Assembly: GCA_964567665.1 (NCBI GenBank)
Contig: CAZMNN010000001.1
Location: 1-64,000, forward strand
DNA from: UBA1731 sp964567665
GTDB taxonomy: Bacteria > Verrucomicrobiota > Kiritimatiellia > RFP12 > UBA1067
DNA length: 64,000 nucleotides
Direction: 5' to 3'
The position numbers and the translations under genes are program-made. Positions within the stretch are counted from its first letter, which is position 1; the number at the start of each line of letters is the position of its first letter. Below are positions 60,688 through 64,000 of the stretch, piece by piece. Below the pieces are notes generated by a model. That model was not told the origin of the DNA and ran no database searches. It saw nothing but the letters and a program-made list of their open reading frames with translations.

Positions 60688-63108
60688 CTATCTGATGACT
60701 ATCTTCGTGCCGATCGGAAGATGGCGGGCGTACAGCGTCTTGCCGTCGTCGGAAAGATGAAGCCGCCACTCGCGTGTCGCTCCTGCCACGGTGACGCTGT
60801 CTGGATAGACAATGCCGCCAGCCGCTTCCGCAACAACGAAATCGACATTGCCGCTGGAACGCGCTACGCGGCTATCGTCGGAGAGCGTGACAACTGCATT
60901 TTCACCAAGCACTAAACGCCCCGACGCGGAAAGCCAGTGGCCTCCAACAAAATCAGCGACAGGCACAATCCACGATGAAACAACACTAAGACACCCGGAA
61001 TCGCCAGACACCATGGGCAGCCCCTCCAATTCGGAGACCTTGAATGCGTCATGCCCGGTGGACAACGCCGTGCCGACAGCGAAAACCGCTTTTCCGACCG
61101 GCGGAAGCAGCCATACCTTGCGGGCGCTGGACGGCTTTAGCGTGACGCCCTCCTCGACATCGTCCGGAAGCGTCCACGTAAGCATGGAGCCGTCCCCCGG
61201 ATCAATCAGCTTCACATAATCCGTCTGCAGCTCGGAATCACGTCCCAACGGATCGAACCCGACGCCAAAATTGTCTTCCGCCCAATTGAGCCGCTGTCCG
61301 TCAATGACCGTCAGGTTTTTGTCCGGATAGAAACTTCCCCTGTTTTGGGAGGAATATCCGCGAACGTCTATCGTGTGCGGGCCAGGCGCAACATTGTCGA
61401 CAGAGCCGCGAATTGTAGAACCGGTGTTTCCTGTGCCGGTGAAGTAGAATACCTCCGTCCCGTCTATCCGCACACCAAGATGGGTGTTTGCCGCTCCGGC
61501 GAAAGTCCAGGTCACGTTGGTCGATTCATTGTTCCATATGTAGCCGGTGTAGGCAATCATGTAGCGGTTGGAGGACGCAAGCATCGGGTCTTCCCACAGA
61601 TGGTGCCATTTGTTGTAGTAGGCATCGGCCCCTCTTGTTATGATGTTCGTGAATACCATGTCCCAGGCGGCCTTTGTGGCAGGATAGGACGCATATTCCG
61701 TTCGTTCGCTCTCGATCAGACCTGCGATGGATGCCCGCGAAGCGGGAAAGGACACACTGCCGCCCTTCACAACGAGCCTGTCTGTTCCGGAGACGGACTT
61801 CCACACAAGTTCGCCATTCCCCGTCTTGACGACAGATCTCCACGATCCGCATCCGTTCGACACTACGCCTGAACCGTGGACGGCAAGTTCAGGCAGAGAA
61901 TACGTTATGTCATCGTTCTCAAGCACTGCGGTGGAGTTTGTAAGCATGAGCGCACCGCCGTCCGCCGGAATGGCGCCGTTGCTCCACAGCGCGACTGTCG
62001 AACGATCAGCGGCGACTCCGCCTTTGAACGTGCTCCCTTCGCCCATCAAGTTCAGGCATCCCGCCGATGCGGATGCATACGAAGTGACATACAGTCCGCC
62101 ATTTCCGGAAATCGGCCCATAGAACGAAAACCAGAATCCGTTCTTGAGATCGATTTTCGGACGGTTTTCGCCAAGCAGCACCGGGCCTGCCCAGCATGAG
62201 ATGTTTGTTTTGTTGTACTCAGCGGAGCCGTTCAATACGTTTATTCCGTTCATGCCGCTCGCATCGAGCGTCCAGCGGATCGGAGATCCGCTAGTGAGGT
62301 TGAATCCCAGCGCCGTTCCGTCTCCCATGGTCAGCACATTGCCGGAATCACCATCTATGTGCGTATTGCGGTTCTGCATTATAAACCCGGTCTCGGCTAC
62401 GATGTTTCCCGGATTCCTGATGTTCCAGCATCCCCACGCCGTCACTCCGGCGCCGCCGAACGTGAGGGTGTGTCCGTTCATGTCAAGCCACATCGGGTTG
62501 ATGCCGCCGGACATGTACATCGTGTATCGCGAAAGGTTGCCGATCTTCGCATCTGCCGTCATCACAAGATTGGAGCTGAACACCATGCGCTTTATGACGT
62601 CCTTCACCCCCGAATGGACGAGTGCGCCTATCCCGTCCACGCCATCTCCGGCAAAGCATATGCGCTTGTTCCAGTATCCCCATGCCTCTCCGTTGGACAG
62701 ATCCTCCGGCGGGTGCGCGTCAAGCGTCGCTCCATCCAGCACGTACACGCTGCCGCAAACATCCTCACCGGCCAGCCTGCCGAGTGCCGAGTTCGTCGTG
62801 AACCTGTACGCGCCAGCCTCCACGGTGATGTCTCCGACATAATCGGAGATTGACTTCTCCACAACAAGCATCCCCGCTCCGCGCTTGACGAAATTCGTCA
62901 CAAGGTTTCCGGTAAGATATGCGCCATTGCCGGCGAAATCAAATGAATTCGTGGCGCCGGACTCAACAGTGACCGTAAGCGTCCTGTCGTCTTCGGAATA
63001 GGCGTATTCGGCGCAACGAGCCGATGCCGCAGCAAGAGCCGCAAGGAGAAGAGTTGCATGGAGAGAGTGTCCGTGCTGGCGGACTTTATGGTTCGCATCT
63101 TGCTTCAT
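60688..63108 (-). CDS. exported autotransporter-type beta-strand protein (2)
   Basis: 806 residues with a signal peptide (LHATLLLAALAAASARCAE). The first 450 residues carry autotransporter-associated beta repeats (LVTNFVKRGAGMLVVEKSISDYVGDITVEAG in two runs, LDMNGHTLTFGGAGV, PISGNGGLYVTSY, KTGNGELVWKSVSG). A PA14-like or jelly-roll region (TWTFAGAANTHLGVRIDGTE, TIDVRGYSSQNRG) follows. The end is YARHLPIGTKIVIR. No barrel or sortase site is visible. AAAGGAATG precedes the ATG. Probably a surface or extracellular matrix protein with a sugar-binding part; function unknown. Confidence 0.75.
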   Translation of the reverse strand: MKQDANHKVRQHGHSLHATLLLAALAAASARCAEYAYSEDDRTLTVTVESGATNSFDFAGNGAYLTGNLVTNFVKRGAGMLVVEKSISDYVGDITVEAGAYRFTTNSALGRLAGEDVCGSVYVLDGATLDAHPPEDLSNGEAWGYWNKRICFAGDGVDGIGALVHSGVKDVIKRMVFSSNLVMTADAKIGNLSRYTMYMSGGINPMWLDMNGHTLTFGGAGVTAWGCWNIRNPGNIVAETGFIMQNRNTHIDGDSGNVLTMGDGTALGFNLTSGSPIRWTLDASGMNGINVLNGSAEYNKTNISCWAGPVLLGENRPKIDLKNGFWFSFYGPISGNGGLYVTSYASASAGCLNLMGEGSTFKGGVAADRSTVALWSNGAIPADGGALMLTNSTAVLENDDITYSLPELAVHGSGVVSNGCGSWRSVVKTGNGELVWKSVSGTDRLVVKGGSVSFPASRASIAGLIESERTEYASYPATKAAWDMVFTNIITRGADAYYNKWHHLWEDPMLASSNRYMIAYTGYIWNNESTNVTWTFAGAANTHLGVRIDGTEVFYFTGTGNTGSTIRGSVDNVAPGPHTIDVRGYSSQNRGSFYPDKNLTVIDGQRLNWAEDNFGVGFDPLGRDSELQTDYVKLIDPGDGSMLTWTLPDDVEEGVTLKPSSARKVWLLPPVGKAVFAVGTALSTGHDAFKVSELEGLPMVSGDSGCLSVVSSWIVPVADFVGGHWLSASGRLVLGENAVVTLSDDSRVARSSGNVDFVVAEAAGGIVYPDSVTVAGATREWRLHLSDDGKTLYARHLPIGTKIVIR

Positions 63109-63165
63109 GACACGTCATTCCTTTCTTTTAGGTATATGGCGCCTGATCTACATTCGATGAGCCGT

Positions 63166-63990
63166 TCATCCCTCCGGCGGGGTGAACGGCAGGACACGCG
63201 CCGGACGCAAAAAGAGCCGCTGACGCTGGATGAGCGGTGCGCTTCCGTCGTCATTCTCCCCTTCAATCACAAGCCTCACCTCCGCTGCGTCAGCGGCAAG
63301 CGTACAAGTCTCATTGAACGCGCGGTTGCGACGCGCCGCAATCGTCTTTCCGCGCAGCCTGCCGCCCAGCGCATCCCCAAGGCATTCCCCGGCGGCGTCG
63401 TACATTTCAAGCCGTATGCCGCCGTTCCAGGGTCGGTGCGCAAGGTTGCGGACGCAAAGGCCGAACTTCATGGGCTTGCCGGACATCTCCGGCGGCACAC
63501 GGCACGTCGCTGTCGGCGTCCGTTCGCCGAGCCTCGCCGTCACTGACGCCTTTGGCGGGAACAGGTCGTGCGGAATCGGCTGCGCGAACAGGTTGGCGCA
63601 AGTCTCCTGGTCGTAGTACTCGAACCGGCCAGGCGCATCCGCAACGTAAAACAGCTTTACGGCATCCTTCGGCGGATCGAAGCGAATGATCACGCGGTCT
63701 GCATATGCCGGAGACTGCACAGCCTCCGAAGGAACCGTCCTCCGGACGCCGCCAGCCGTTTCCGCCTCTATTGCGAACGGAGTGTAGGAATCTCCGTACG
63801 CGGCACATCCGGGTTCTGCGACGAGATGCCTGTCACGCAGAGCCTTTACGTCGATCTCAAGCTCAAGCGGAACATCCTGCGGAATGTCCGGAGACCAGGA
63901 TGCAATCCGGAACCGCTTAGGTTCAGGCGCATTTGCGCGATCGGCAGTGATCGCGACAAGCTGTTCGACGGGCGTGACGGAAAGGTTCAT
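63166..63990 (-). CDS. uncharacterised beta-rich protein at the window edge
   Basis: 274 residues from ATG 63990, with GGAG 6 bases upstream. The frame stays open to the window end, so a start further upstream is possible and this may be the C-terminal part of a larger protein. It has no signal peptide at this ATG. It contains beta-strand-rich segments (RVIIRFDPPKDAVKLFYVAD, LCVRNLAHRPWNGGIRLEMYDA) resembling accessory modules of glycan-active proteins. It is separated from the next gene by 57 bases. No family recognised. Confidence 0.6.
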   Translation of the reverse strand: MNLSVTPVEQLVAITADRANAPEPKRFRIASWSPDIPQDVPLELEIDVKALRDRHLVAEPGCAAYGDSYTPFAIEAETAGGVRRTVPSEAVQSPAYADRVIIRFDPPKDAVKLFYVADAPGRFEYYDQETCANLFAQPIPHDLFPPKASVTARLGERTPTATCRVPPEMSGKPMKFGLCVRNLAHRPWNGGIRLEMYDAAGECLGDALGGRLRGKTIAARRNRAFNETCTLAADAAEVRLVIEGENDDGSAPLIQRQRLFLRPARVLPFTPPEG

Positions 63991-64000
63991 GCGCCGCTCC

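Noticed and set aside
1..64000. tRNA, rRNA, insertion sequence or prophage
   Set aside because: No tRNA-like fold, rRNA segment, transposase or integrase motif was seen by reading; a program search would be needed to exclude small RNAs.

Overview
The window is about 64 kb of GC-rich bacterial chromosome, almost fully coding, with nearly all genes on the minus strand. It suggests a member of the PVC group (Verrucomicrobiota/Kiritimatiellota-like), probably from a gut or other polysaccharide-rich habitat and probably a metagenome assembly, since a 76-base N run marks a scaffold join. The evidence is a Minf_1886-family protein, a V-type ATPase with D-I-K gene order, PEGA and FHA proteins, duplicated SUMF1-fold proteins, many exported right-handed beta-helix or autotransporter-type proteins, and a dense set of exported carbohydrate-active enzymes. 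Placement is inference from gene content; no rRNA or tRNA gene was seen.

Layout, left to right. (1) 1-8.1 kb: a minus-strand chain with overlapping stop/start codons: TadC-like protein, FHA protein, PEGA-repeat protein, TlyA methyltransferase, small lipoprotein, LigA, and a DUF3857/transglutaminase protein cut by the window edge. (2) 8.2-11.5 kb: an exported clan GH-A hydrolase and an outer-membrane-type repeat protein with a clear promoter and terminator. (3) 11.6-19.1 kb: four coupled genes for exported carbohydrate-processing proteins (SGNH hydrolase, two beta-helix proteins, metallophosphatase), divergent from a XylR-type regulator, with a direct-repeat operator candidate between them. 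(4) 19.2-23.5 kb: V-type ATPase D-I-K, whose rotor subunit carries the Na+ ligand pattern, then a MATE exporter whose first codons contain a perfect intrinsic terminator. (5) 23.6-28 kb: an envelope glycan unit (GT87-like, GT2, large membrane protein) with a 15-base poly-G tract just before the GT2 start, and a divergent rex gene. (6) 28-48.9 kb: exported glycan-degrading proteins: a GH42-like enzyme broken by the assembly gap, two tandem SUMF1-fold paralogues, a GH92 mannosidase coupled to an AlbA_2/Schlafen-type regulator, two tandem paralogues of about 1,200 residues that may be unassigned hydrolases, and a beta-helix protein. (7) 49-56.7 kb: a coiled-coil protein, a C-terminally short RsgA, a Minf_1886 protein, cytidylate kinase, a DUF4965-type protein, rhamnulokinase, class II aldolase and a sugar O-acetyltransferase. 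(8) 56.7-64 kb: a less GC-rich island with a membrane-anchored, thrombospondin-repeat, caspase-like protein, a small exported protein and a chain of micro-ORFs, one of which duplicates part of the large protein; then a second autotransporter-type protein and an unidentified protein at the edge.

Two properties run through the window. Genes are packed with ATGA, GTGA, TAATG or TGATG junctions. At least twelve starts have an extended -10 promoter, TG[G/C]TATAAT or a close variant, with no recognisable -35. In five of these the -10 hexamer is exactly 7 bases before the ATG, which predicts leaderless mRNAs. Biologically the window links degradation of complex glycans (mannose-, galactose- and probably rhamnose- or fucose-containing) with uptake and phosphorylation of the released deoxysugar, Na+/H+ energetics, redox control by Rex, and a surface glycan that may be phase variable.
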